Part shown: positions 1-6,384 of the stretch, in pieces
How the letters are laid out: each line of letters opens with the position of its first letter
Position numbering within the stretch: the first letter of the stretch is position 1
Origin: Aquiluna sp.
GTDB lineage: Bacteria > Actinomycetota > Actinomycetes > Actinomycetales > Microbacteriaceae
DNA: 10,030 nt
Reading direction: 5' to 3'
Assembly: GCA_018402615.1 (NCBI GenBank)
Contig: JAGYIH010000030.1
Coordinates: 1 to 10,030, forward strand
Notes under the pieces: model-generated
Told to the model about the DNA's origin: nothing
What the model saw: only the letters and a program-made list of their open reading frames with translations
The model's database searches: none
Made by a program: the position numbers and the translations under genes

Positions 1-144
1 GGCCGCTTCGATCTCTGGGTCTCAGTAGCTATTCAATTCCAATTTAAATCCCTTAGTTTCCTCATCCAATTCATCACGGATAAATAACAAATATCAAAAT
101 CTCTTCGCAATTTTCCATTGGCTGTGATTGAGTGTTCTGAATTC

Positions 145-160
145 AGTCAAACGTTTGACT
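145..160. promoter_or_regulatory. Probable LacI-family operator (autoregulatory)
   Basis: AGTCAAACGTTTGACT is a perfect 16-bp palindrome centred on CG, the classic form of a LacI-family operator. It lies 16 bases before the proposed GTG start of the LacI-type regulator. No second copy was seen elsewhere in the window. Its position at the head of the operon suggests that the regulator represses its own gene and the whole transport/hydrolase operon, with release by the imported sugar. The palindrome is seen directly; binding by this particular regulator is inferred. I could not assign a convincing -35/-10 pair in the AT-rich 144 bases upstream. Confidence 0.82.
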
Positions 161-166
161 AAATAT

Positions 167-171
167 GGAGG
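167..171 (+). promoter_or_regulatory. Ribosome binding site that sets the regulator start
   Basis: GGAGG is followed by 5 bases and then GTG at 177. The in-frame ATG at 165 overlaps this motif and has no Shine-Dalgarno sequence of its own upstream, only the operator and AT-rich sequence. The GTG at 177 is therefore the better start, unless the mRNA begins exactly at 165. Confidence 0.7.
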
Positions 172-176
172 AAATT

Positions 177-1259
177 GTGAGAAACGCGACTCTCGCTGAC
201 GTGGCCAAGGCGGCTGGCGTCTCGGTGTCGCTCGTCTCTCTGGTTCTCTCCGGCAAGGCTGCCAACCGTTGCTCGTTTGAAACTGAGACCAAAATCAAAA
301 AGACCGCCAAGCAACTCGGCTACCGCGCAAACAGGTTGGCTAGGTCACTCAAGGAGCAACAGACTCGAACTATTGGGATGTTGAGTATTGAAGTTGCGAC
401 CACCCCTTATGCAGGTGACATGCTCTTGGCGGCGCAACGAACTGCCAGGTCTCACGACTATGACCTGTTCTTTGTTGAGGTCGAGAACAACCCAAAGTCA
501 ATCGAAGAGGCATTTGAGCTGCTGGCCGAGCACCAGGTTGTTGGGACGATAATCGCGGCCTTTTTCCACCACCCAATCAGGATGCCAAAAACCTCTCCGA
601 AGAATGTGGTTTTTGCTAACTGCTTCCCTGAAAAGGGGGACTTCCCAATTTTTGTTCCAGCTGAGTACAACTCGTTTATGCAGGCACTCAAGCTGATTGG
701 CATCGCAGGCCACAAGAACGTGGCATTCATAGTTGACGAGTACCCATGGCCTGCGGTGGTTGGGAGAACCAAGGCGTTCTTCGATGCCTCAAAGAGTTTT
801 GGTTGGAGCAACCCGGAGAGCCGTGTCTACCAGGTTTCAGATTCAACGCCAGTGGATGGCTACGGTGCTGCTCTCGAGATGATGATGCGAGACCCAGAGA
901 TAACAGCAATTGTTTGCTACAACGATCGAATCGCAATGGGTGTCTACCAAGCCATGCAGGAACTAAAGCTCTCAGTGCCAAAGGACGTCTCAGTGGTGGG
1001 CTTTGACGACCTCGAATTGATTTCCGGCGGCTTACGCCCCGGATTGTCCACGGTTCGCCTACCTCACTACCCAATGGGTAGAGAGGCCGTGGAACACCTC
1101 ATCCGAATCTGTGAGGAAAAGGATGAAAACCCCAAGAAAGCAGTCGAGATTCAAGGTGAGTTGGTGGTCAGGGATTCTGTTTCCGTCCCTAGGTCACCAA
1201 CACCCGTCCTTTCATCATCTTGGACCTCGTCTCTAACCAATGAAACAGAGGAAAAATGA
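177..1259 (+). CDS. LacI-family transcriptional repressor of the sugar operon
   Basis: DNA-binding repressor that senses a sugar through a periplasmic-binding-protein-like domain. From the GTG start it has about 360 residues, the normal family length. The N-terminus reads RNATLADVAKAAGVSVS, the family helix-turn-helix (about residues 4-25). The hinge-helix region YRANRLARSLKEQ (about 49-61) comes next, then the effector domain with the usual VVGFDDLE segment near residue 280. A longer form from ATG at 165 adds only four residues and lacks a ribosome binding site. The stop TGA overlaps the ATG of the binding-protein gene (ATGA), so the two are translationally coupled. The palindrome at 145-160 is the likely operator and implies autoregulation. 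The recognition-helix region (SLVSLVLSGKA) differs from the more common TVSRVLNG form. The effector is not readable from sequence; context suggests an oligosaccharide taken up by the adjacent transporter. Confidence 0.93.
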   Translation: MRNATLADVAKAAGVSVSLVSLVLSGKAANRCSFETETKIKKTAKQLGYRANRLARSLKEQQTRTIGMLSIEVATTPYAGDMLLAAQRTARSHDYDLFFVEVENNPKSIEEAFELLAEHQVVGTIIAAFFHHPIRMPKTSPKNVVFANCFPEKGDFPIFVPAEYNSFMQALKLIGIAGHKNVAFIVDEYPWPAVVGRTKAFFDASKSFGWSNPESRVYQVSDSTPVDGYGAALEMMMRDPEITAIVCYNDRIAMGVYQAMQELKLSVPKDVSVVGFDDLELISGGLRPGLSTVRLPHYPMGREAVEHLIRICEEKDENPKKAVEIQGELVVRDSVSVPRSPTPVLSSSWTSSLTNETEEK

Positions 1260-2569
1260 TCAAAGCAACTAGAGCATTGCTTGCTGCTTCTGCAGCTGGT
1301 GTGCTGGTGTTGACTGGCTGTGCTTCAGGCACTGACAGTTCAAGCGATTCCACGGGCTCTTCATCTGGCGGCGATAGTTCAGCCGCTCCAGCGAAGGTCT
1401 CGATGTGGTCACACGCTGCCGGTAACGACCTAGAGATTGCCACCGTAAAGGAGGCCATCACTGACTTCAACGCAAGCCAGAGCGTATACGAAGTAGTGCT
1501 AGAGGAATTCCCACAGGAGTCTTACAACGACTCCATCGCTGCAGCCGCAGCGGCAAACTCGCTACCTTGCATCGTCGATGTTGACGGTCCAATCATGCCC
1601 AACTGGGCATGGGCGGGTTACCTGCAGCCAATCTCAATCGATGCAGCCCTTGAGGAAAGCTTGCTACCAGGAGCCAAGGGCTACTACAACGGTGAGCTAT
1701 ACGCTGCCGGTGCTTGGGATGCCGCACTAGGCTTCCTGGTTCGTCAGTCAACCCTTGATGCTGTTGGTGCTCGTGTACCAACTGTTGAGAGCCCATGGAC
1801 CAAGGACGAGTTTGACAGCTTGTTGGCTGCCGTGGATGCCTCTGGTCAGTTTGACTATGCAATCGACTGGGGCAACGGCTGGACTGGAGAGTGGTTCCCA
1901 TACGCATACGCTCCACTGATGCAGAGCTTCGGCGGAGATCTGGTCGACCGTGACACTCTCGAGAGTGCTGATGGAGTAGTCAACTCTCCTGAGTCAGTGG
2001 CTTTCGGTGAGTGGTTTGGTTCGACTTTTGCCAACGGCTATGCAAACCCAGCTCAGACCGGTGACCGCACCGAGTTCATCGCCGGCACCATCGCAATCCA
2101 GTACAACGGTAACTGGGCTGTGAAGGATGCCTACGAGGCTCTTGGCGATGACCTGCTGATCTTGCCACCACCAGACCTTGGCAACGGTCCAAAGATCGGC
2201 GCTGCCTCCTGGCAGTTCGGTGTCTCTTCAACCTGTGAAGAGGCCGAAGGTGCAAATCAGTTCATCGAGTTCATCTTGCAGGATGAGTACATCGTTGCCT
2301 TTGCGAACCGAATCGGTCTGATTCCAGCTACTGAAAATGCAGCTGCTGAGGTTCCAAGCTACGCACCAGGTGGAGTTTTCGCTGACTTCGTAACGTTCTC
2401 AAACGATTACGCAGTTCTTCGTCCGCCAACACCCGCCTACCTAGCCATCTCAACCATTTATGAGAAGGCCGTGGCCGACATCATCAACGGAGCAAATGCC
2501 AAGCAAGCCTTGGATGCAGCTGCTGATGAGATTGACGCCAACATGGCAAGCAACGACTTCTACCGCTAA
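1256..2569 (+). CDS. CUT1-type ABC sugar transporter, lipoprotein solute-binding protein
   Basis: Extracytoplasmic receptor that captures a sugar and delivers it to the two permeases downstream. It has 437 residues, typical of the MalE-like family-1 binding proteins. The N-terminus is a lipoprotein signal peptide: positively charged MIKATR, a hydrophobic stretch and lipobox LTGC with Cys22. A Ser/Gly/Asp-rich linker (about 23-45) follows, then the mature domain starting KVSMWSHAAGNDLE. The protein is rich in Trp and Tyr, as expected for carbohydrate stacking, for example the WGNGWTGEWFPYAYAP segment near residue 205-220. The start ATG overlaps the regulator stop, and AGAGGA at 1247-1252 serves as ribosome binding site. 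A strong hairpin follows its stop, which commonly lets binding protein be made in excess over the permeases. Substrate is not determined; the linked hydrolase suggests an oligosaccharide. Confidence 0.95.
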   Translation: MIKATRALLAASAAGVLVLTGCASGTDSSSDSTGSSSGGDSSAAPAKVSMWSHAAGNDLEIATVKEAITDFNASQSVYEVVLEEFPQESYNDSIAAAAAANSLPCIVDVDGPIMPNWAWAGYLQPISIDAALEESLLPGAKGYYNGELYAAGAWDAALGFLVRQSTLDAVGARVPTVESPWTKDEFDSLLAAVDASGQFDYAIDWGNGWTGEWFPYAYAPLMQSFGGDLVDRDTLESADGVVNSPESVAFGEWFGSTFANGYANPAQTGDRTEFIAGTIAIQYNGNWAVKDAYEALGDDLLILPPPDLGNGPKIGAASWQFGVSSTCEEAEGANQFIEFILQDEYIVAFANRIGLIPATENAAAEVPSYAPGGVFADFVTFSNDYAVLRPPTPAYLAISTIYEKAVADIINGANAKQALDAAADEIDANMASNDFYR

Positions 2570-2584
2570 GTCGATTAGTTAAAA

Positions 2585-2619
2585 ACTCAGGGGTGCGGTT
2601 CGCCGCCGCACCCCTGAGT
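2585..2619 (+). promoter_or_regulatory. Intercistronic hairpin after the binding-protein gene
   Basis: ACTCAGGGGTGCGG and its exact complement form a 14-bp perfect stem around a 7-base loop (TTCGCCG), starting 15 bases after the binding-protein stop. No T run follows on the + strand, and the permease start is only 20 bases downstream. It is more likely an mRNA-stabilising or partial-termination element than a full terminator. Such hairpins are known to raise binding-protein expression relative to permeases in sugar ABC operons (malE-malF type). On the minus strand the stem would be followed by TTTTT, so it could also stop antisense transcription. Confidence 0.7.
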
Positions 2620-2639
2620 CTCCAATTTGAGGAAAATGA

Positions 2640-3719
2640 ATGACCACCCTTACTAGAGCAAGAAGTCGGTTATTCAGGAACAGCCTAAACGCTAAGTCCG
2701 CTAGAGCAGGCTACTTATTTGTGCTCCCGGCGGTGGCGATGCTGACGTTGTTCCTGGTTGCCCCGGTCGTACTGGCCTTTTCGCTGGGCTTCACGAACGC
2801 GAAGTTCGCCAGCCCTAAAGAGCCGGTATTTGTAGGAATCGAGAACTTTACCAAGATGCTCTCACTGGGCCAGGTCTCTGTGGAAGCGGACCCTGATGAC
2901 GCCAATGTCGCTTTTGACAATCTTCGAGAGTTCACCAAGCCAAGCGCCGAGACTCAGTATTCGGGAATGCAGGTGCTTGACGAGAGCTACAGCGCGGACG
3001 GCACCACTGCAGATTTCACGCTTGCCGGCGACGCCTTGTTCTGGAAGTCATTGGGCAACACATTTTTATTTGCCGGTGTTATTGCACCGTTGCAAGGTGG
3101 CCTGGCCTTAGTGCTGGCACTACTAATTAACTCTCGAATCCGCGGCAAGGTGTTTTTCCGGACTATTTACTTTATGCCGGTGGTCACATCGATGGTCGTT
3201 GTCTCAATTCTTTGGATTTTCTTCTATCAAAAAGACGGCCTTGCCAATGTTTTGCTGGATGCGATTATTCCCGGTTATGAACCCGTGGCATTCTTGGCCG
3301 AACCTGACTTAGCTTTGCCGGCAATCATTTTTATGTCTGCGTGGCAAGGTGTTGGATTCCACATGATTATTTGGCTGGCAGGTCTTCAGACGATACCCGG
3401 AGAACTTTACGAAGCCGCGACGGTCGACGGAGCTAACAAGTGGCAGCAGTTCAAAGCTGTTACCTGGCCCGGTCTGCAAACGACCTTTGTGTTTGTGCTA
3501 ATCATTATTTCGATTCAGGCAATGGGTCTGTTTACCCAGGTAAACGTGATGACCAAGGGAGGTCCACTGGATTCGACATCAACGATCGTCTTCCACCTCT
3601 TCCGTGAGGGCTTCAGAAAGAACGAGATTGGCTACTCGTCAGCTATTGCCATCGTCTTCTTCATCATCGTGGTGACAATCTCGGTAATTCAACGCCGACT
3701 CACCAGAGAGCGAGACTAG
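2640..3719 (+). CDS. CUT1-type ABC sugar transporter permease, MalF-like
   Basis: Inner-membrane permease that pairs with the next gene product to form the translocation channel. It has 359 residues with six predicted core membrane segments. The cytoplasmic EAA loop that contacts the ATPase reads LYEAATVDGANKWQQF (about 256-271, then WPGL). The ATG at 2640 has GAGGA at 2629-2633 as ribosome binding site; an out-of-frame ATG at 2636 is ignored. Between the first membrane helix (about 25-52) and the second (about 138-162), VGIENF is separated from FWKSLGNT by roughly 65 residues rich in Asp, Glu, Ser and Thr. Usual CUT1 permeases have only about 15-20 residues here. This extra extracytoplasmic domain lies at the position of the large P2 loop of E. 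coli MalF. No ATPase gene is present, so a shared MsiK-type ATPase from elsewhere is presumed. Confidence 0.94.
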   Translation: MTTLTRARSRLFRNSLNAKSARAGYLFVLPAVAMLTLFLVAPVVLAFSLGFTNAKFASPKEPVFVGIENFTKMLSLGQVSVEADPDDANVAFDNLREFTKPSAETQYSGMQVLDESYSADGTTADFTLAGDALFWKSLGNTFLFAGVIAPLQGGLALVLALLINSRIRGKVFFRTIYFMPVVTSMVVVSILWIFFYQKDGLANVLLDAIIPGYEPVAFLAEPDLALPAIIFMSAWQGVGFHMIIWLAGLQTIPGELYEAATVDGANKWQQFKAVTWPGLQTTFVFVLIIISIQAMGLFTQVNVMTKGGPLDSTSTIVFHLFREGFRKNEIGYSSAIAIVFFIIVVTISVIQRRLTRERD

Positions 3720-3721
3720 TC

Positions 3722-4612
3722 ATGAAAAGAAAGTTGACTCCTGGGCTTTTGGCTCAGTATGGTCTTGCGACATTCTTCATGTTGCTGTTTAGCCTGCCTC
3801 TACTTTTCATGTTCTCCTCTTCTCTCAAAGATCCGCAGTTGATCTTTGCTGATGTAAAAAGCTGGAGAGCGTTTTTCCCAGTCGGGGAAGTTAGCCTTGA
3901 CCAGTACGCGGGGGTCTTTGAAAGGTTGCCGCTTTGGCAGTTTCTGTTCAATTCGATATTTATCTCGGTGACCGTAGTCATCTTGGGACTGTTTGTGAAC
4001 AGTCTGGCGGCATACGCAATTGCAAGACTCAGGTTCCGCGGTCAGAACTTTATCTTGGTGTTCTTGATTGCTACTTTGGTGGTCCCGTTTGAGACCATCG
4101 CTATGCCCCTTTTGGTTTTGGTGAACTCGCTTCCCCGAGTTAGTTTCGAGGACGGGACCATAGAGCTGACCACGGGTTGGCTCAACACCTACCTTGTTCA
4201 GATTGCGCCCTTTATCGCTTGGGGCTTCTCTATCTTCTTGTTCGTTCAGTACTTCAAGACCATTCCAAAGGAGTTAGACGAGGCGGCCATCATTGATGGG
4301 GCGAGCTTTTTCTCCATCTATTGGAGAATCATTGTTCCTCTTGCAGGGCCGGCCTTTGCCACCAGTGCAATTTTGAGCTTCCTAGCTATTTGGAATGCAT
4401 ACCTTTGGCCAGTGATGGTCGTCCAAACCGAGGCGTTGCGGCCGGTTCAGGTGGGTCTTGATTACTTCTGGGCTTCGACAAGTGAAGAGGGAACTCAGTG
4501 GGGAGAAATCATGGCCTACTCAACCTTGATCACCCTTCCAATCATCATCATCTTCGTTATTTTCCAGCGGGCCTTTGTGGCATCGGTGGCCACATCAGGC
4601 GTGAAAGGTTAG
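3722..4612 (+). CDS. CUT1-type ABC sugar transporter permease, MalG-like
   Basis: Second half of the membrane channel. It has 296 residues with six predicted membrane helices, close to the MalG/LacG size. The EAA loop reads LDEAAIIDGASFFSIYW (about 185-201), followed by IIVPLAGPA, the family signature. The N-terminal pattern, a first helix then FSSSLKDP, also matches this subfamily. It starts 2 bases after the MalF-like stop, so the permeases should be co-translated. The Shine-Dalgarno is weak (purine-rich AGAGAG inside the preceding gene), consistent with translational coupling. Its stop is 3 bases from the hydrolase start. Function as a sugar permease is secure; the exact sugar is inferred only from the operon. 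Confidence 0.94.
   Translation: MKRKLTPGLLAQYGLATFFMLLFSLPLLFMFSSSLKDPQLIFADVKSWRAFFPVGEVSLDQYAGVFERLPLWQFLFNSIFISVTVVILGLFVNSLAAYAIARLRFRGQNFILVFLIATLVVPFETIAMPLLVLVNSLPRVSFEDGTIELTTGWLNTYLVQIAPFIAWGFSIFLFVQYFKTIPKELDEAAIIDGASFFSIYWRIIVPLAGPAFATSAILSFLAIWNAYLWPVMVVQTEALRPVQVGLDYFWASTSEEGTQWGEIMAYSTLITLPIIIIFVIFQRAFVASVATSGVKG
4603..4608 (+). promoter_or_regulatory. Ribosome binding site supporting a TTG start for the hydrolase
   Basis: GAAAGG lies inside the MalG-like gene and is followed by 7 bases and TTG at 4616. No in-frame ATG or GTG precedes the conserved WVWDSW motif at residues 8-13, so TTG is the only start that keeps this motif. Confidence 0.65.
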
Positions 4613-4615
4613 AAA

Positions 4616-5566
4616 TTGCTTCAGTTAAAAGATTCATGGGTTTGGGATAGTTGGTATGCATTCGATGGAGAGCGGCACCACGCTTTCTATCTGAGGGCAT
4701 CAAGAGCGCTTGGTGATCCACATCGCCGGCACCGCCACCCTTTCGTTGGGCATGCGGTTTCCACCGACCTCACCAATTGGGAGATAGTGCCCGATGCCAT
4801 CGCAATCAGTGATGCACCAGCCTGGGACTCTTGGACCACCTGGACAGGCAGCGTTACTAGAGATGATGATGGCCTTTGGTGGATGTTCTACACGGGAACC
4901 TCCCGTGAGGATGGCGGAGATGTTCAACGAGTCGGGGCAGCCACCTCAAAGGACTTGATGGTTTGGACAAAGCTCGAAGCCAATCCTCTAACCGAGGCAG
5001 ACCCAGAGTTCTATGAGAAGTTGGATTACGACCTTTGGCATGACGAAGCTTGGAGAGACCCCTGGGTTTTCCGCCACGAGGGTACCTGGCACATGATTGT
5101 CACCGCTCGAGGTCTTGAGGGAAGTAAGCACGGTCGCGGGGTTGCCGGTCACGCGGTCTCAGAAGATCTGAAGAGTTGGAAGGTCCTCCCTCCGCTAACT
5201 CAATGTGAGAGTGGGTTTGGTCAAATGGAGGTCATTCAAATCTCAGAGATTGAAGGAATTCCAACGATGCTCTGGTGCTGTGGTCCGAACGAGCTTTCAC
5301 CCGAAATGAGAGAAAAGTACCCATCAGGTGGCATGTTCTCAACCACGGGACCTTCGATGCTTGGACCATTTAATCCCAACGAAGCGGTCTGGTTCCCTCA
5401 CGAGACCCTTTACGCCGCGAGGGCGGTGAAGCACGAGGGCCGTTGGTTCATGATCGGCTTTATTGCTGGTCCAGATCAGGATTTTGCTGGCTACCTCTGC
5501 GATCCGATCCCTCTGGTCAATACTGGCAAGGGAGTTGTGCCGGCAGTTATTAACGCAACCCGCTAG
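4616..5566 (+). CDS. Intracellular glycoside hydrolase, GH32/GH43-like five-bladed propeller
   Basis: Probable cytoplasmic enzyme that hydrolyses the imported oligosaccharide. It has 316 residues and no signal peptide or membrane segment. Motifs follow the GH32/GH68/GH43 propeller order. WVWDSW (8-13) lies where GH32 has WMNDPNG, making Asp11 the candidate nucleophile. GHAVSTDLTNW (45-55) matches the GHA-S-DL-W repeat. WTGSV (76-80) and MFYTGT (90-95) follow. W-R-D-P (146-149) matches the RDP motif, with Asp148 as stabilising residue. Q-M-E-V (203-206) lies where GH32 has E-C-P-D, with Glu205 as candidate acid/base. The GH32 C-terminal beta-sandwich is absent, so this is a propeller-only form. 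It begins with TTG 3 bases after the permease stop. The WDSW signature departs from classical invertases, so a fructosidase acting on unusual fructosides is possible, and a GH43-type specificity cannot be excluded. Confidence 0.82.
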   Translation: MLQLKDSWVWDSWYAFDGERHHAFYLRASRALGDPHRRHRHPFVGHAVSTDLTNWEIVPDAIAISDAPAWDSWTTWTGSVTRDDDGLWWMFYTGTSREDGGDVQRVGAATSKDLMVWTKLEANPLTEADPEFYEKLDYDLWHDEAWRDPWVFRHEGTWHMIVTARGLEGSKHGRGVAGHAVSEDLKSWKVLPPLTQCESGFGQMEVIQISEIEGIPTMLWCCGPNELSPEMREKYPSGGMFSTTGPSMLGPFNPNEAVWFPHETLYAARAVKHEGRWFMIGFIAGPDQDFAGYLCDPIPLVNTGKGVVPAVINATR

Positions 5567-5613
5567 AGCTGCGCGCGAGGTTAGGCAACTCTGACTTCCT
5601 AGGGGTTACCTGC

Positions 5614-5651
5614 TTGATGTCCGAGCTCAAGGTGAATAAGCTTTTGCTTAT
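5614..5651 (+). promoter_or_regulatory. Leaderless promoter with inverted repeat over the start codon (broken HTH copy)
   Basis: TTGATG (5614-5619), a 17-base spacer and TAAGCT (5637-5642) make a plausible sigma-70-type promoter. Its -10 ends 7 bases before ATG at 5650, so transcription would begin at or next to the start codon. There is no Shine-Dalgarno sequence. A perfect inverted repeat ATAAGC-TTTT-GCTTAT (5636-5651) covers the -10, the start site and the AT of the ATG. The same layout recurs before the intact paralogue at 6046. Confidence 0.6.
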
Positions 5652-5910
5652 GACTAACGAACTAACTGAGAGCCAGAAGCTTGCCTATGACAACGCATCC
5701 ATGGTATTGGCTGAGGTTGGCCTCAGACGCCCGCTGACTCGAGCTAGGTCTTTCTCAGAATGATTTGCTAAGCGGATGGGAGTGACCCAACCTGCTATTT
5801 CTCAGTTTGAAAAACGTCGGGAGCAAACCCAAAGGATCATGACACTGTTGGCCTATGCGCATGCTCTTGATGTTTCCTTGGACTTCAACACTGGTCTTGC
5901 AAGCAAATAG
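5650..5910 (+). pseudogene. Small XRE-type HTH regulator, interrupted by an in-frame TGA
   Basis: An 87-codon frame runs from ATG at 5650 to TAG at 5908-5910 with one internal stop, TGA at 5761-5763 (codon 38). The downstream half reads FAKRMGVTQPAISQFEKR, a clear Cro/CI-type helix-turn-helix, then LLAYAHALDVSLDF. It is paralogous to the gene at 6046: both share an NA near residue 15, the GV-Q-A-QFE helix region and a YA-A-LDF tail. The stop sits just before the first helix of the HTH, so the truncated 37-residue product would lack DNA-binding capacity. A C-to-T change in an Arg codon (CGA to TGA) is the simplest origin. A short restart at ATG 5776 would lose part of the HTH and has no good ribosome binding site. 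Nothing further is recognisable between this gene and the next promoter (5911-6010). Confidence 0.72.
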
Positions 5911-6010
5911 CAAATTTAGCTCTGGTTCTCAGGTGGGACAGTCATAAGCCTGAATCGCGCTTGATTCCAAAAACCCAATCCTTGACTCCCGCAGCCCTAC
6001 TTGTGAAGCA

Positions 6011-6047
6011 TTGACGAAGGAGCAAAAGCGAATAAGATTCTTCTTAT
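6011..6047 (+). promoter_or_regulatory. Leaderless promoter with inverted repeat over the start codon (intact HTH gene)
   Basis: TTGACG (6011-6016), a 16-base spacer and TAAGAT (6033-6038) form a good -35/-10 pair, with 7 bases between the -10 and ATG at 6046. The only purine-rich motif (AGGAG, 6018-6022) is 23 bases from the ATG, too far to act as Shine-Dalgarno. A perfect inverted repeat ATAAGA-TTCT-TCTTAT (6032-6047) overlaps the -10 and the start codon. The outer half-site ATAAG/CTTAT is identical to the one at 5636-5651. Autorepression by the HTH product is inferred. Confidence 0.65.
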
Positions 6048-6363
6048 GAATAGGCCCGTGCCAGATCTTGATGCGATAGCCATGCACAACGCTGGTAGTT
6101 GGATCGACTTCCACCAGTCTCTGATCCAGCGAAGGCTCGATAGCGGCATGACTCAGTCTGATGTTGCGAAGACGATTGGCGTATCCCAGTCCGCAGTGGC
6201 TCAATTTGAATCTCTTTCCCGTAGACCAAACCTTGACACTGTCTTCACCTACGCCCTGGCTGTTGGTGCGAAGCTGGACTTCACCAGCCCGGTAGCTGAA
6301 TCACTTCTCTTTCCCCAAACCTCAAGGCAAAGTCTTAATCCAACCAGTTCGGTGCAGTTATAA
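6046..6363 (+). CDS. Small XRE-family HTH transcriptional regulator
   Basis: Short DNA-binding protein of 105 residues. Residues about 35-58 form a Cro/CI-type helix-turn-helix: MTQSDVAKTIGVSQSAVAQFE, read here as two overlapping segments, MTQSDVAKTIG then VSQSAVAQFE. It is followed by RRPNLDTVFTYALAVGAKLDF, a helical segment (about 60-79). The N-terminal 30 residues contain an amphipathic helix (WIDFHQSLIQRR), and the C-terminal 25 residues are Ser/Pro/Gln-rich and probably disordered. There is no partner toxin gene in the same frame set, no ligand-binding domain and no metal site. Translation is probably leaderless (see promoter 6011-6047), and the overlapping inverted repeat suggests self-repression. 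It is paralogous to the broken copy at 5650. It resembles the antidote half of HigBA/RelBE-type loci only in size and fold, so a toxin-antitoxin role is not supported here. Targets are unknown. Confidence 0.85.
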   Translation: MNRPVPDLDAIAMHNAGSWIDFHQSLIQRRLDSGMTQSDVAKTIGVSQSAVAQFESLSRRPNLDTVFTYALAVGAKLDFTSPVAESLLFPQTSRQSLNPTSSVQL

Positions 6364-6384
6364 TTGATCACAATCACCAATCAG

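Noticed and set aside
1..28. A short + strand frame ending in TAG at 26-28 (AASISGSQ) that could be the tail of an upstream gene
   Set aside because: Eight codons cannot be told from chance, and the other frames are open for similar lengths.
2391..2410. A second LacI-type operator suggested by AACGTT and AAACG near 2391
   Set aside because: The bases do not form a palindrome resembling 145-160 and they lie within the binding-protein coding sequence.
5585..5613. Imperfect inverted repeat (AGGCAAC ... GTTACCT) after the hydrolase gene as an operon terminator
   Set aside because: Only seven bases with a mismatch and a long loop, and no T run. I see no convincing terminator there.
5761..5763. 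Recoding of TGA as Trp or selenocysteine to rescue the broken HTH gene
   Set aside because: TGA is used as a normal stop at the end of the LacI gene (1257-1259). No selenocysteine-type stem-loop is apparent downstream, and an HTH gene would not need selenocysteine.
5650..6363. Toxin-antitoxin module formed by the two small HTH genes
   Set aside because: Both products are DNA-binding paralogues; neither resembles a toxin, and each has its own promoter rather than one operon.
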